NCBI GenBank assembly: GCA_021776825.1
Contig: JAJFFG010000093.1
Location: 62,001 to 126,000, forward strand
From: Planctomycetota bacterium
GTDB taxonomy: Bacteria > Planctomycetota > JAJSAM01 > JAJVHW01
Direction of reading: 5' to 3'
DNA: 64,000 bases
Positions within the stretch are counted from its first letter, which is position 1. Each line of letters begins with the position of its first letter. Of the stretch, positions 16,757 through 25,534 are shown piece by piece. Both the position numbers and the translations under genes were made by a program. A model generated the notes under the pieces. The model saw only the letters and a program-made list of their open reading frames with translations, was not told the origin of the DNA and made no database searches.

Positions 16757-17689
16757 ATGAGGCTCACACGCTGGGCAGCGACCGTGCTCGTCGCGGCGCT
16801 CGCCGTGACCGCCGTGGCCGCGGACACGACGACCGAGGTGAACGACCTGCGTGAGGTCATCGCGACCCGCCTGAACGTCGCCACCGGCAAGGAGGCGAAG
16901 AAGCTCAAGAAGGCGGTCAAGCGCATCGACAAGGCGTCGGCGCCGCTCGCACCGGTCGACCTCGGCCGGATCCTCGTCGACACCTACTCGTCGAAGACGC
17001 TCGACGACGCCGTCCTCGCCGAGGCGGCCGACGTTCTTGCGTGCCTGCTCACCGAGGTGGACGACGCGAAGACCGCCGCCGCCGACGCGCTCGACGAACT
17101 CGCGGAGCCGCTCGCTGGGAAGTACGCCGCGCTACTCGCGCGGCTGCGGACGAACCACGACGAGGTGTCCGTCCTGCCAGAGACCGATCCGCCGCGCGCA
17201 GCGAAACTCCTCACGCGGCTCTATCGCGACTACGTGAAGGCGCTGAAGAAGGGCGAGAAGTTCCTCACGAAACAGGGCGGCGGCCCCGTGAAGGTGCCGT
17301 CGGGCCGGCAGGTTGTCGCGCAGGTTCGTGCGCCGGGCTACAGCCACAACTTCAAGGGCTTCGCGCTCCCGCAGCGGGTGGGCAACTCGCTCCTCCTGCA
17401 GGGCTGCGAGACGCTCCCGAAGCGCGACGAGTGCCTGCGGGTTCTCACGATGACGCTCCTCTACCCGCAGGACTCACGCGAGACGGGCACGGTGCCGGCG
17501 TCGGTCCTGCGCTTCCAGGACCTGACCCCGGGCGCCGAGCAGACCTACGAGGCGTTTGGCGGAGTCACCGCCACCATCACCAAGTCCAGCGCCTCCACGA
17601 TCGCCGGGACGTTCTCCGTGACGTTCCAGACGCTCGCCGACCCGCCGGGCACGGTGACCATCACGGGCGCGTTCAAGATCAAGCGCTGA
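16757..17689 (+). CDS. Secreted protein of unknown function
   Basis: ATG 16757 follows a strong GGAGGAGGGGG site and opens a signal peptide (MRLTRWAATVLVAALAVTAVAA). Residues ~25-200 are Ala/Lys/Asp-rich helices (KEAKKLKKAVKRIDKAS, AAADALDELAEPL). The last ~110 residues are beta-rich and contain two cysteines (C in QGCETLP and DECLRVL) that could form a disulphide. The end, GTVTITGAFKIKR, looks like closing strands of a sandwich. I recognise no family. A two-domain exported protein with a helical stalk and beta head is the most that can be said. Confidence 0.7.
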   Translation: MRLTRWAATVLVAALAVTAVAADTTTEVNDLREVIATRLNVATGKEAKKLKKAVKRIDKASAPLAPVDLGRILVDTYSSKTLDDAVLAEAADVLACLLTEVDDAKTAAADALDELAEPLAGKYAALLARLRTNHDEVSVLPETDPPRAAKLLTRLYRDYVKALKKGEKFLTKQGGGPVKVPSGRQVVAQVRAPGYSHNFKGFALPQRVGNSLLLQGCETLPKRDECLRVLTMTLLYPQDSRETGTVPASVLRFQDLTPGAEQTYEAFGGVTATITKSSASTIAGTFSVTFQTLADPPGTVTITGAFKIKR

Positions 17690-17717
17690 GCGCGAAGGCT
17701 CCGCGCCGGACGGCCCT

Positions 17718-17749
17718 GCGTGCGGACATCACGGCGTGCGGACATCACG
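17718..17749 (+). repeat. Two tandem copies of a 16-bp unit
   Basis: gcgtgcggacatcacg is repeated exactly twice between two convergent genes, followed by a half-similar ctctcggacggcccgg. No role is evident. Confidence 0.8.
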
Positions 17750-17773
17750 GCTCTCGGACGGCCCGGCTCTCGA

Positions 17774-19144
17774 TCAGCCGCCGAACACGCGTCGCAGCAG
17801 AAGCGCCTTCACGCCCGTCTGGGCGATGCGGTCGGTTGCGCCGTGCGCGTCGTCCGAGAGCAGCAGCGGGCCCTCGTTCGGCGTGCGCGGCAGAAGACCG
17901 TGCGAGCCGCGCACGAGAGACGTGTCGAGCGGGATGCCGTCGAGCAGGTTCCGGAACCCGAGCTTGCGAGCGATGACCTTGCGGATCATGCGTGCGCCGA
18001 CGAGCGTCTTCTTCGGATCGAGGAACAACTCGCGCGGGTCGTATCCCGGCTTCCGGTGAATGTCCACGGTGCGCTGGTAGTCGGGCGCGCGGGCGTCGTC
18101 GGTCCACCAGTCGTGCGCGAACCAACGGTCGCGGTCGGCCAGTACGACCAGCTCGCCGGAGCGTGCGTGGTCGAGACCGATCTCGCTCCGCTCGTCGCCC
18201 GCGAGGATGCGTCCGATGCCGGGCTGATCGACGAGTGCGGCGCGCGCGGCGGCGACGTCGTCGTCGGTCTGGCAGTAGACGTGCGCGATCTGGTGATCGG
18301 GCACCGCGAACGCGGACGAGGCCCCGTGATCGAGGAGCTCGCCCGTCACGTCCTCGCGGAACGCCAGCAGGCCTGCGTCACGCAGCAGCCGGTTGGGGAA
18401 CACGGCATCGACGACCGGTGTGATCCCGTACTCCGACAGCACGACGACGCCGTAGCCCTCCGCCTGATACGCCGCGATCAGACGCCCGGCCTCGGTGTCG
18501 ACGCGCTTGACCTCCTTGGGGATCGACGCATGCGCCGGTCCGAGCTTCTGGAGCGCGTAGTCGAGATGCGGCAGGTAGACGAACGTCATCGTCGGCCGCT
18601 GCCAGCGGAGCACGCGCAGCGCGGCCTCCGCGATCCAGCGCGTCGAGCGGATGTCGGCCTTCGGGCCCCAGAAGTGGAACAGCGGGAACGTGCCCAGCTC
18701 GGACTGCAGACGGTCGCGCAGATCGGGCGGGTGCGAGTAGCAGTCCGGGATCTTCCGACCATCTGCGGGATACGCCGGGCGCGGCGTCACCGACCAGTTG
18801 GCCGAGCTGTACATGTTGAACCACCAGAACAGGTTCGCGCTGGTGGCACGGGGATCACGGGCGCGTGCCGCGTCCCATACTTTCTCCCCGCCGACGAGTC
18901 GGTTCGACTGCTTCCAGAACAGCACCTCGGCGCGCTCGCGGTCGTACCAACCGGTCGCGACGACACCGTGTCCGGACGGCGGAAGGCCCGTCAGGATGGT
19001 CGATTGCGCGCTGCACGTCACGGCCGGCAGCACCGGCTCGAGCGGCGCAGTGAATCCAGACTTCCCCACGGCCGCGATCTTCGGCGCGTGGGGAAGCAGG
19101 TCGGGCGTGAGGCCGACGACGTCGAGGACGAGCAGCGGCTTCAC
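17774..19144 (-). CDS. Alkaline-phosphatase-superfamily hydrolase (nucleotide pyrophosphatase/phosphodiesterase type)
   Basis: The 456-residue protein starts at GTG 19144 with a GGAG site upstream. It begins KPLLVLDVVGLTPDLL (metal Asp8). The nucleophile loop is AVTCSAQSTILTGLPPSGHG, Thr43 being the expected nucleophile. Further metal-ligand regions are TFVYLPHLDYALQ, VVLSEYGITPV (SDHG-like, here SEYG) and a late GSHG. This is the phosphodiesterase/nucleotide pyrophosphatase branch of the superfamily. No signal peptide is present, so a cytosolic role on nucleotides or small phosphodiesters is likely. It lies 16 bases after pepA on the same strand and is probably co-transcribed. Confidence 0.85.
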   Translation of the reverse strand: MKPLLVLDVVGLTPDLLPHAPKIAAVGKSGFTAPLEPVLPAVTCSAQSTILTGLPPSGHGVVATGWYDRERAEVLFWKQSNRLVGGEKVWDAARARDPRATSANLFWWFNMYSSANWSVTPRPAYPADGRKIPDCYSHPPDLRDRLQSELGTFPLFHFWGPKADIRSTRWIAEAALRVLRWQRPTMTFVYLPHLDYALQKLGPAHASIPKEVKRVDTEAGRLIAAYQAEGYGVVVLSEYGITPVVDAVFPNRLLRDAGLLAFREDVTGELLDHGASSAFAVPDHQIAHVYCQTDDDVAAARAALVDQPGIGRILAGDERSEIGLDHARSGELVVLADRDRWFAHDWWTDDARAPDYQRTVDIHRKPGYDPRELFLDPKKTLVGARMIRKVIARKLGFRNLLDGIPLDTSLVRGSHGLLPRTPNEGPLLLSDDAHGATDRIAQTGVKALLLRRVFGG

Positions 19145-19160
19145 TGGGGGAGCTCCGACC

Positions 19161-20639
19161 TCAGGATGCGAGGTCCTCGTCCGTCACACGACGCACGAGC
19201 TCCGAGAGGAGCCCGACACCGTGACCCGTGCCGCGCAGGCCGCGGAATGCGGGGCCGGCGATGTCGACGTGCAGCCACGGGACGCCGGTGTCCTCGATGT
19301 GGTTGTAGACGAACTGAGCGGCCGCCGAGGACTGGGCGTTCATGCGGTCCTTCACCGAGTTCCGCATGTCGGCCACCTTGCTCGGGAACTCGCCATGGAA
19401 GAACTCCGGCGCGAAGAGCAGCGGGTGGGTGAGGTCGCCGGTCGCGCGGCCGCAGGTCACGGACAGGCGCTCCAGGCCCTCGCGGTTCGAGATCGAGCAC
19501 GACACGTTGCGCCCGGTCGAGATCAGCGCGGCGCCCGTGAGCGTGGCGATGTCGATGACCAGGTCGGCCTTGATCTTGCGCGCGGCCCACGAGACGCCGT
19601 CGGCCAGTACGAGGCGGCCCTCGGCATCCGTGTTGTTGATCTCAACCGTCTTGCCGGAGTGCATCGTCAGGATGTCATCCGGGCGGTAGCTGTGCGGGCC
19701 GACCGCGTTCTCGGCGAGGCAGAGCAGCGCGACCACGCGGTCCTTGCAGCCCGACTTCGCCAGAGCGACAAACGCGCCGACGACGGCAGCCGCACCGCCC
19801 ATGTCCATCTTCATGTTGGACATGCCGCCGCCGACCTTGATGTTCAGGCCGCCGGTGTCGTAGACGATGCCCTTGCCGACGAGCGCAATTGTGCGCGTCG
19901 ACTTGGCCGGCTTGTAATCCATGATCACGAGACGCGGCGGTACGACCGCGGCGCGACCGACGCCGAGGATGCCCCCGAGGCCGGCGGCTTCGAGCTTCGC
20001 CTTGCCCGTGATGGCCGTCACGCGCACACCCTTGACACCGCGGCAGGCCTTGCGCGCCTCGCGCTCCACCTGCGCCGTCGTCATGACCTCCGGGTGCGTG
20101 TCGACGAGGCGCGCCGACAGCCGGACGGCGTCGACGGTCTCCTTGACCACCTTGTCGGCGCGAACGACCGAACCGTCAGCCAGCACGAACACGATGCGGA
20201 CGCGGCCGTTGCCGCTCTTGCCCGACTTCGCACTGAAGAGCGGGAGGGCGCGTGCGATTGCGACGCCGGCGGCGAGTGCGTGCGCTGCGTCGTCGAGGTA
20301 GACGATCGCGGCCGACTTCTTCCCGCTGGCACCGACCGACGCGAACGTCGAGAGGATCGACTCGGAGCGCGTCGGCGAGTTGTGGCGCGAGACGCTGTCG
20401 GGCAGCACGCAGGCGACGAGCTTGCGCGGAGCGCCCGTCGGTCCGTACGTGCTTCCCGCCGAACCCGAGTCGCCGGGCTTCGTGTCCTCGATGGCGCGGT
20501 CGAGCGCCGACGCCCAGTCCTGGCCGATCGCCGTCTTGTGCCAGCCGTCGGCGAGGGCCTTCTGGGGGGCGAGCACGGCGACGATCTCAGCGCCGCGGAT
20601 GGCGGCAGACACGGTGTTGGCGAAGCGGATCTCGGTCAC
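19161..20639 (-). CDS. pepA: Leucyl aminopeptidase (peptidase M17)
   Basis: The 492-residue product starts at GTG 20639 with GGAGA upstream. The C-terminal catalytic domain carries the two family signatures: VGKGIVYDTGGLNIKVGGGM (~residues 253-272, with the metal-binding Asp and Lys) and NTDAEGRLVLADG (~336-348, with metal ligands and the catalytic Arg). The N-terminal ~170 residues are the regulatory/oligomerisation domain. It forms a hexameric two-metal cytosolic exopeptidase that also processes Cys-Gly. The downstream phosphatase-superfamily gene is likely in the same transcript. Confidence 0.95.
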   Translation of the reverse strand: MTEIRFANTVSAAIRGAEIVAVLAPQKALADGWHKTAIGQDWASALDRAIEDTKPGDSGSAGSTYGPTGAPRKLVACVLPDSVSRHNSPTRSESILSTFASVGASGKKSAAIVYLDDAAHALAAGVAIARALPLFSAKSGKSGNGRVRIVFVLADGSVVRADKVVKETVDAVRLSARLVDTHPEVMTTAQVEREARKACRGVKGVRVTAITGKAKLEAAGLGGILGVGRAAVVPPRLVIMDYKPAKSTRTIALVGKGIVYDTGGLNIKVGGGMSNMKMDMGGAAAVVGAFVALAKSGCKDRVVALLCLAENAVGPHSYRPDDILTMHSGKTVEINNTDAEGRLVLADGVSWAARKIKADLVIDIATLTGAALISTGRNVSCSISNREGLERLSVTCGRATGDLTHPLLFAPEFFHGEFPSKVADMRNSVKDRMNAQSSAAAQFVYNHIEDTGVPWLHVDIAGPAFRGLRGTGHGVGLLSELVRRVTDEDLAS

Positions 20640-20851
20640 GGAAAGCGTCTCCAGAGGGCGAGGGGCCGGTGCGTCGGGGGGCGGCGCGCGCCGCTCCCAG
20701 CGGGGTGCCGGGGCGAAGCGGGCGAGTCTACGGCGGTCTCGAAGGCCCCGCGAGAAAGCCGGGGTGGGTGCCGGGCGAGGCTCTGGCGCAGGCTCGGCAG
20801 GCGGTTCGTGGGAACGTTGGGGGCGCCTCGCCGGTAGGGGATGATGGCGCG

Positions 20852-21487
20852 ATGTTCATCACCCTCCTCGCCGAGAACCCCCTCTATTGGGTCTTCGGCG
20901 TGGTCGTGGTCATCGGCAGCGTCGTGCTTCACGAGCTCGGCCACGTGTTCGCGGCGACGTGGGAGGGCGACGATCTGCCGCGGCTGCGCGGGCACATGAC
21001 GTGGAACCCCCTCGTCCACATGGGATGGATGTCCATCGCCGCTGCGTGCGTGATCGGGATCGCGTGGGGTCAGACGCCGGTCAACCCCAGCCGCTTCCGG
21101 CATCGGCGCTGGGGCGACACGATCGTGTCGTTCGCGGGACCGGCGGTGCACATCCTGCTCGCCGCCGTTTCCGCATTCGTGTTGGCGCTGGTCGGCGAGC
21201 CGGCGGCGGGGTCCGGCCTGATCTTCGTCCGGTTCTTCTGGGAGATCGCGCTGTACTTCAACGTGCTGCTGCTGCTCTTCAACATGATCCCCGTGCCCCC
21301 TTTTGACGGGTTCACCGTCGCCTCCGGCTTCTTCAACATGGGCGCCTACGGTCGCTGGGCACGCAGTGCAGGGATGCTCCCGATGCTCCTCGTGTTCGTG
21401 TTCGTCTCCGCGACTCCGTTCTTCGGGAAGGCCGTCGCCGCCGTGACCGACGCGTTCATCTGGGTGTTCTCAGGGGGCGGCGCCTGA
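20852..21487 (+). CDS. Site-2-protease-type (M50) zinc membrane metalloprotease
   Basis: The 211-residue membrane protein contains the zinc motif HELGH (~residues 28-32, in VLHELGHVFAATW) and the second metal site NMIPVPPFDGF near residue 150, where FDG stands for the usual LDG/PDG. Five to six hydrophobic segments are visible. The size matches the compact, PDZ-less S2P proteases with a Group-3-like core. It would cut within membrane-embedded substrates. The stop overlaps the next ATG (TGATG), so it is translationally coupled to a zinc dehydrogenase. Confidence 0.85.
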   Translation: MFITLLAENPLYWVFGVVVVIGSVVLHELGHVFAATWEGDDLPRLRGHMTWNPLVHMGWMSIAAACVIGIAWGQTPVNPSRFRHRRWGDTIVSFAGPAVHILLAAVSAFVLALVGEPAAGSGLIFVRFFWEIALYFNVLLLLFNMIPVPPFDGFTVASGFFNMGAYGRWARSAGMLPMLLVFVFVSATPFFGKAVAAVTDAFIWVFSGGGA

Positions 21488-22548
21488 TGCGGGCCGTCGT
21501 CTATCGCGGAGTCGGGGACGTGCGCGTCGAGGACCTGCCGGTCCCGCAGGTCGCCGACGGCGAGCTGCTCGTGCGCATTGCCGCGTGCGGCGTCTGCTGG
21601 ACGGATCTGAAGAAGATCGACCACGGCACCGTCGCACCGCCGCGCGTGTTCGGCCACGAGATGGCGGGTGTCGTCGCCGAGATCGGCGCAGGCGTGACGC
21701 GCTTCGACGTCGGCGATCGCGTGCAGGTCTACCACCACATTCCGTGTCGCTCCTGCGCGTACTGCGAACGGCGTCTCTACGCGCAGTGTCCCGGCTACAA
21801 GCGGACAGGCGTGACCGCGGGATTCGAGCCGGCCGGTGGCGGGTTCTCCGACTACGTTCGCGTGATGCCGTGGATCGTCGAGGGCGGGGGCGTGACCCCC
21901 GTGCCCGACGGAGCGTCGCTCGAGGCGGCGTCGCTGCTCGAGCCGATCAACACGTGTCTCAAGTGCGTGCGCATCACGGCGCCGCGTTCGGGAGACGTGG
22001 TCCTCGTGGTCGGGGCGGGGGCGATTGGGCAGATCCTGATCCGGCTGCTCGTGTTGGAGGGAGCGCGGGTCGTCGTCAGCGAACCGCTCGCCGATCGGCG
22101 CGAGCGCGCCATCGCGAGCGGCGCGGCCCGTGCACTCGACCCATTCACCGAGGATGTCGCCACGGCGCTGCGCGAGGAGTCCAGCGGAGTCGGCGGCGAC
22201 GCGGCCATCGTCGCTGTGCCCGGTCAGGCACCGCTCGACGCGGCCGTCGCGGGGGTGCGTCCCGGCGGGCGCGTCGTGCTGTTCGCGCACACGCGGCTCT
22301 CGGACCACGTGCAGATCGACGCGGGCGAGGTCTGCTATCTCGAGAAGGACATCGTTGGCGCGTACAGCGCGGATGCGGACCTCAACGAAGAGGTCGCGGA
22401 CCTAGTGTTCTCCGGCCGCCTGCGCGTCGACGACCTCGTGACCGATCGCTTCGACATCGCGAACGCCCCGGCAGCGTTCGACCTGGCGCGCTCACCCCGC
22501 GGCGGCTCGCTGAAGGTCGTCGTCACCATGGGCGGCGAGGACTCCTAG
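21487..22548 (+). CDS. Zinc-dependent medium-chain dehydrogenase/reductase
   Basis: The 353-residue NAD(P)-dependent MDR enzyme shows the catalytic-zinc residues in CGVCWTDLKK and FGHEMAGVV, the structural-zinc cysteines in CRSCAYCERRLYAQC, and the Rossmann motif VLVVGAGAIGQ. The sequence resembles the sorbitol/threonine-dehydrogenase branch, but the substrate cannot be read. ATG overlaps the M50 protease stop. Its own stop lies inside the left inverted repeat of the MITE-like element. A second MDR gene follows beyond that element, suggesting an original tandem operon of two dehydrogenases. Confidence 0.88.
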   Translation: MRAVVYRGVGDVRVEDLPVPQVADGELLVRIAACGVCWTDLKKIDHGTVAPPRVFGHEMAGVVAEIGAGVTRFDVGDRVQVYHHIPCRSCAYCERRLYAQCPGYKRTGVTAGFEPAGGGFSDYVRVMPWIVEGGGVTPVPDGASLEAASLLEPINTCLKCVRITAPRSGDVVLVVGAGAIGQILIRLLVLEGARVVVSEPLADRRERAIASGAARALDPFTEDVATALREESSGVGGDAAIVAVPGQAPLDAAVAGVRPGGRVVLFAHTRLSDHVQIDAGEVCYLEKDIVGAYSADADLNEEVADLVFSGRLRVDDLVTDRFDIANAPAAFDLARSPRGGSLKVVVTMGGEDS

Positions 22549-22785
22549 GCCGGACTATTCATGAGGACTCACACACCTGAGCGGTCCAGATCGCCGATCT
22601 CCGCGTTGCGCCTCCTCCGAGACGGAACGACGTCGCAGTCGTCGGCGCGCCTTGATCTCGACGATCTGTCCTCGCTCAGGACGGGCCTCTCGGCACGTGC
22701 GGTGGCCCCCGCATCCCGGCTGCTCCTCTACTCCCGGACGACGGTCGTCACGGAGTGCGCGAGCCTCATGAATAGGCCGGCCTAA
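22545..22785. mobile_element. MITE-like element with 22-bp terminal inverted repeats
   Basis: The left end (22545-22566, containing taggccggactattcatgag) and the right end (22764-22785, containing ctcatgaataggccggccta) are inverted repeats matching at 20 of 22 positions. The 241-bp unit carries no credible gene. It starts within the stop codon of one dehydrogenase gene and ends two bases before the ATG of the next. It may be mobilised in trans by a transposase that recognises these ends. A long-looped regulatory hairpin is the alternative. Confidence 0.65.
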
Positions 22786-22787
22786 CC

Positions 22788-23843
22788 ATGCAGACCATGC
22801 GAGCGGCGCTCCTTCGCGGTCAGCGCGACGTCGGACTCGTCGACGTGCCGCGTCCCGATCCGCTCCCGGGCGAGATCGTCATCCGCGTTGACGCGGCGCT
22901 CACGTGCGGCACCGATGCCAAGGTCTACCGCCGCGGCTATCACGCGCGCATGCTCCAGCCGCCGTGTCTCTTCGGACACGAGTACACGGGCACCGTTGCG
23001 GCCGTCGGGCGCGATGTCGTGAACGTGAGCGAGGGCGACGAGGTCGTCGGCGGCAACAGCGCACCGTGTGGCGAGTGCAGCTACTGCCGCGAGGACCGAC
23101 CCGCGCTCTGCGACGACCTGCTCTTCGTGAACGGTGCGTTCGCTGAGTGGATGCGGCTTCCGGGGCGCGTGGTCGTCCGCAACCTCCACGCGCGCCCCGC
23201 CGGCATGGAGCCCGTCATCGCCGCGGCCACGGAGCCGGTGGCGTGCGTGCTGAAGGGCATCGAGACCGCGTGCGTCCGGCGCGGCGAGAGCGTTCTCATC
23301 CTCGGCTCCGGACCCATCGCCGGTGTGTTCGCTGCGGAGCTCGCCGCGCTCGGCGCGCCGGCGGTGGTGTTCGCGCGCTCCGCTGCTGCAGCGGAGCCGA
23401 TGCGACGCATGGGCGCCACGCAGGTTGTCGTCGGTGACACCCTCGCCTCCGCCGCCGACGAGCTGCGCGCGGCGTCTCCCGACGGACGCGGCTACCACCT
23501 GGTCGTCGAGGCCGCCGGCGCCGCATCGACGAGCGCCGCCGCGCCGCTGCTCTGTCGCAAGGGCGGTCAGGTGCTGCTCTTCGGGGGCTGCGCCGCCGAC
23601 CTGCGCGTCGAGTGGAGCCCGGCACATCTGCACTACGACGAGATCGCGATCATCTCGTCGTTCCACCACACGCCGCGTCACGTCGCCGCGTCGCTCGAGG
23701 CCCTCGCCAGCGGCCGCATCGACATCACGCCGCTCCTCGAGGAGCCGGTCAGTCTCGACGGCGTCGCCCAGGCGCTCGAACGCATGTGCGCACGCGAGCT
23801 ACGCGGCAAAGTGCCGGTGCTGCCGCACGGGGGATCGGCGTGA
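22788..23843 (+). CDS. Zinc-dependent medium-chain dehydrogenase/reductase (threonine/sorbitol dehydrogenase-like)
   Basis: The 351-residue protein has LTCGTDAKVY (catalytic zinc Cys), FGHEYTGTV, the structural zinc set CGECSYCREDRPALC and the coenzyme loop ILGSGPIAGVF. It is a different subfamily member from the upstream dehydrogenase, related mainly in fold. ATG 22788 is used; an ATG three codons later is possible. Its stop overlaps the GTG of the next gene (GTGA), continuing a tightly coupled gene chain. Substrate unknown. Confidence 0.88.
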   Translation: MQTMRAALLRGQRDVGLVDVPRPDPLPGEIVIRVDAALTCGTDAKVYRRGYHARMLQPPCLFGHEYTGTVAAVGRDVVNVSEGDEVVGGNSAPCGECSYCREDRPALCDDLLFVNGAFAEWMRLPGRVVVRNLHARPAGMEPVIAAATEPVACVLKGIETACVRRGESVLILGSGPIAGVFAAELAALGAPAVVFARSAAAAEPMRRMGATQVVVGDTLASAADELRAASPDGRGYHLVVEAAGAASTSAAAPLLCRKGGQVLLFGGCAADLRVEWSPAHLHYDEIAIISSFHHTPRHVAASLEALASGRIDITPLLEEPVSLDGVAQALERMCARELRGKVPVLPHGGSA

Positions 23844-24775
23844 GACAGATCGTCATCGCGCTGGCTGCGCTCGGGCTCATGTCGGCCGGTGTGTTGGTGA
23901 GGACCGCCGGTGGTCCCGAGCCCGTGCGCCGCGCCATCCCGATCCCCGGGCGGCATCTCGTCGAGGCGTACCCCGCGGTCGCGGCAGCGGCGTACGGACG
24001 CCGCGTGCTCATCGTTCACGACGTGCCGCTGAACGCGCCGACCGCCGAGATCGTGGAGAGCGCGCGTATGCCGGGTGGCTGGGCGCTGCACCCCGCGACC
24101 CCGCCGGGAGAGACAGCGCTCGCGTCCGGCCTGGCCCGGCTCGCCGCCGACGCGGCCGCGGCCTGGGATGCCGACGCCACGCTCACCGAGGCATTGGTCC
24201 GGGATCTGGCTCGTGGCTGCGTTGCGGTCGTGCTGATCGAGAACGGCAAGGAGGTCGTCTCGGCCCCAGCGCTGGCCGCAGTGCCCGGCCTGTCCGCACT
24301 CGCCGGGACGCGGGTGTATCGGGTCGCGGGCGCCGAGCCGGTCTATCGTGACGGTGGCGACGAGAAGGGACCGCACGGCGTGCGCCCGTACCTGTCGCCC
24401 GCCGCGCACCTCCAGTACGAGGACAGCCTCTGGGGCGGCAGCCTGACGATCGATGCCGACGCGAGCGGCGACTACGTGCTGCCGTGGCCCGTCGAGGGCG
24501 CGGACGTCCGCGTCGGAGGCGCGCCCGTGACTCCCGCGACACTGCGCGCCGAACTGCCCTACATCGTGCTCTCGCTCGACTCGGGTCGGCATGACGTCGT
24601 CGTCGCCTATGTCGAGGACGGCGCGCGGGGACGCTTCGCGATCGGCGGTGCCCTCGGCCTGGCGATCGCCGTTGTCGGGCTCCTCCTCGCGCTGCGCCCT
24701 GACCCGAACGCGGAGGAGGCCGACCCGAACGCTGACATCGACGACGGCTCCCCTCTCGAGGAAGACCGGACGTGA
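23840..24775 (+). CDS. Bitopic membrane protein of unknown function
   Basis: GTG 23840 overlaps the previous stop. The 311-residue protein has an N-terminal hydrophobic segment (IVIALAALGLMSAGVLV) and a C-terminal one (FAIGGALGLAIAVVGLLLAL), with a ~230-residue domain between them that should lie outside the membrane and a short acidic tail (EEADPNADIDDGSP). The extracellular part has no recognised motif. It overlaps dtd by four bases, so it is the penultimate gene of the chain. Confidence 0.7.
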   Translation: MRQIVIALAALGLMSAGVLVRTAGGPEPVRRAIPIPGRHLVEAYPAVAAAAYGRRVLIVHDVPLNAPTAEIVESARMPGGWALHPATPPGETALASGLARLAADAAAAWDADATLTEALVRDLARGCVAVVLIENGKEVVSAPALAAVPGLSALAGTRVYRVAGAEPVYRDGGDEKGPHGVRPYLSPAAHLQYEDSLWGGSLTIDADASGDYVLPWPVEGADVRVGGAPVTPATLRAELPYIVLSLDSGRHDVVVAYVEDGARGRFAIGGALGLAIAVVGLLLALRPDPNAEEADPNADIDDGSPLEEDRT

Positions 24776-25092
24776 AGGCCGTCGTCCAGCGTGTGAGTAG
24801 CGCGGCCGTGCACGTCGATGGCGACGAGGTCGCGGCGATCGGACCGGGGCTCCTCGTCCTCCTCGGCGTGGAGCGCGGCGACGGCCCGGCCGAGGTCGAG
24901 CGACTTGCGGGCAAGGTCGCGAAGCTGCGCATCTTCCCCGACGACCTGAAGCCAATGAACACGAGCGTGCTCGACACCGCCGGCGCCGCGCTTGTCGTCA
25001 GCCAGTTCACACTCGCGGGCGACGTCGCGAAGGGCAACCGCCCACCCTTGCGTGCCCTTCTGCCATGTATCGCTGGTAGGACGCACCCCTAG
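24772..25092 (+). pseudogene. dtd: D-aminoacyl-tRNA deacylase, 3'-truncated
   Basis: GTG 24772 opens a clear DTD sequence (MKAVVQRVSSAAVHVDGDEV ... LVVSQFTLAGDVAKGNRP). It keeps the SQFTLA substrate-pocket segment but loses the last ~55 residues, including the NxGPVT motif required for activity. Homology stops near 25044; the frame then runs on through 'PLRALLPCIAGRTHP' to a stop at 25092. A normal DTD has about 150 residues, so this copy should be inactive. The break coincides with the start of the XRE gene and of the mosaic island, and an intact but diverged dtd follows 440 bases later. Confidence 0.85.
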
Positions 25093-25492
25093 TCAGAATG
25101 CGTCGCTTGGAGCCCCGCGACACCTCGGCGATCACCTACGGCGCAAGCGCCTCGACCTGGGCGTGTCCATGGCAGAACTCGGCCGGCGCCTCGGCGTCGA
25201 TGGGGAGACCATCGCAAAATGGGAGTTCGGCAGCTCACCGCGGCGCCGCCGCCATCGCGACGCGATCTATCGGGTACTCGGGTACTGCCCCGTCGATGTG
25301 ACGACCCGGTCGTATGCGGCGGAGATCCGGGGCTGGCGAGCGTCAACCGGCCTGTCGCAGCCGAAGGCGGCCAGCGCTCTGGGAGTCAGCTTGAGCACGC
25401 TTCGTCGCATGGAGGGCGGAGCCGTGCCGGCACCTGCCGTGCTGCCGCAGTTGCTCGCCGCGCTGGAGAAGGCCACACTTCCTGCTGAGTGA
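25052..25492 (+). CDS. XRE-family helix-turn-helix protein with CxH-type N-terminus
   Basis: Read from GTG 25052, the protein starts VPFCHVSLVGR and then carries one HTH (LGDHLRRKRLDLGVSM-AELGRRLGVDGETIAKWE, ~28-63) followed by 'IYRVLGYCP'. A second, weaker HTH is near residues 93-125 (STGLSQPKAASALGVSLSTLRRME). I recall proteins of this layout in many mobile and metagenomic loci. The DNA-binding role is secure; the target is unknown. The gene overlaps the broken end of dtd, so it probably arrived with the insertion. The start is inferred from family layout, since no clear ribosome site is visible. Confidence 0.75.
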   Translation: MPFCHVSLVGRTPSQNASLGAPRHLGDHLRRKRLDLGVSMAELGRRLGVDGETIAKWEFGSSPRRRRHRDAIYRVLGYCPVDVTTRSYAAEIRGWRASTGLSQPKAASALGVSLSTLRRMEGGAVPAPAVLPQLLAALEKATLPAE

Positions 25493-25534
25493 GGCTGGGC
25501 ACGGACGTGGTCGTGGTTCGGGAGAGTCAGTGCG

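Noticed and set aside
22561..22785. A 74-codon open frame inside the MITE-like element
   Set aside because: It has no ribosome site, its composition is not protein-like, and it ends within the terminal repeat.
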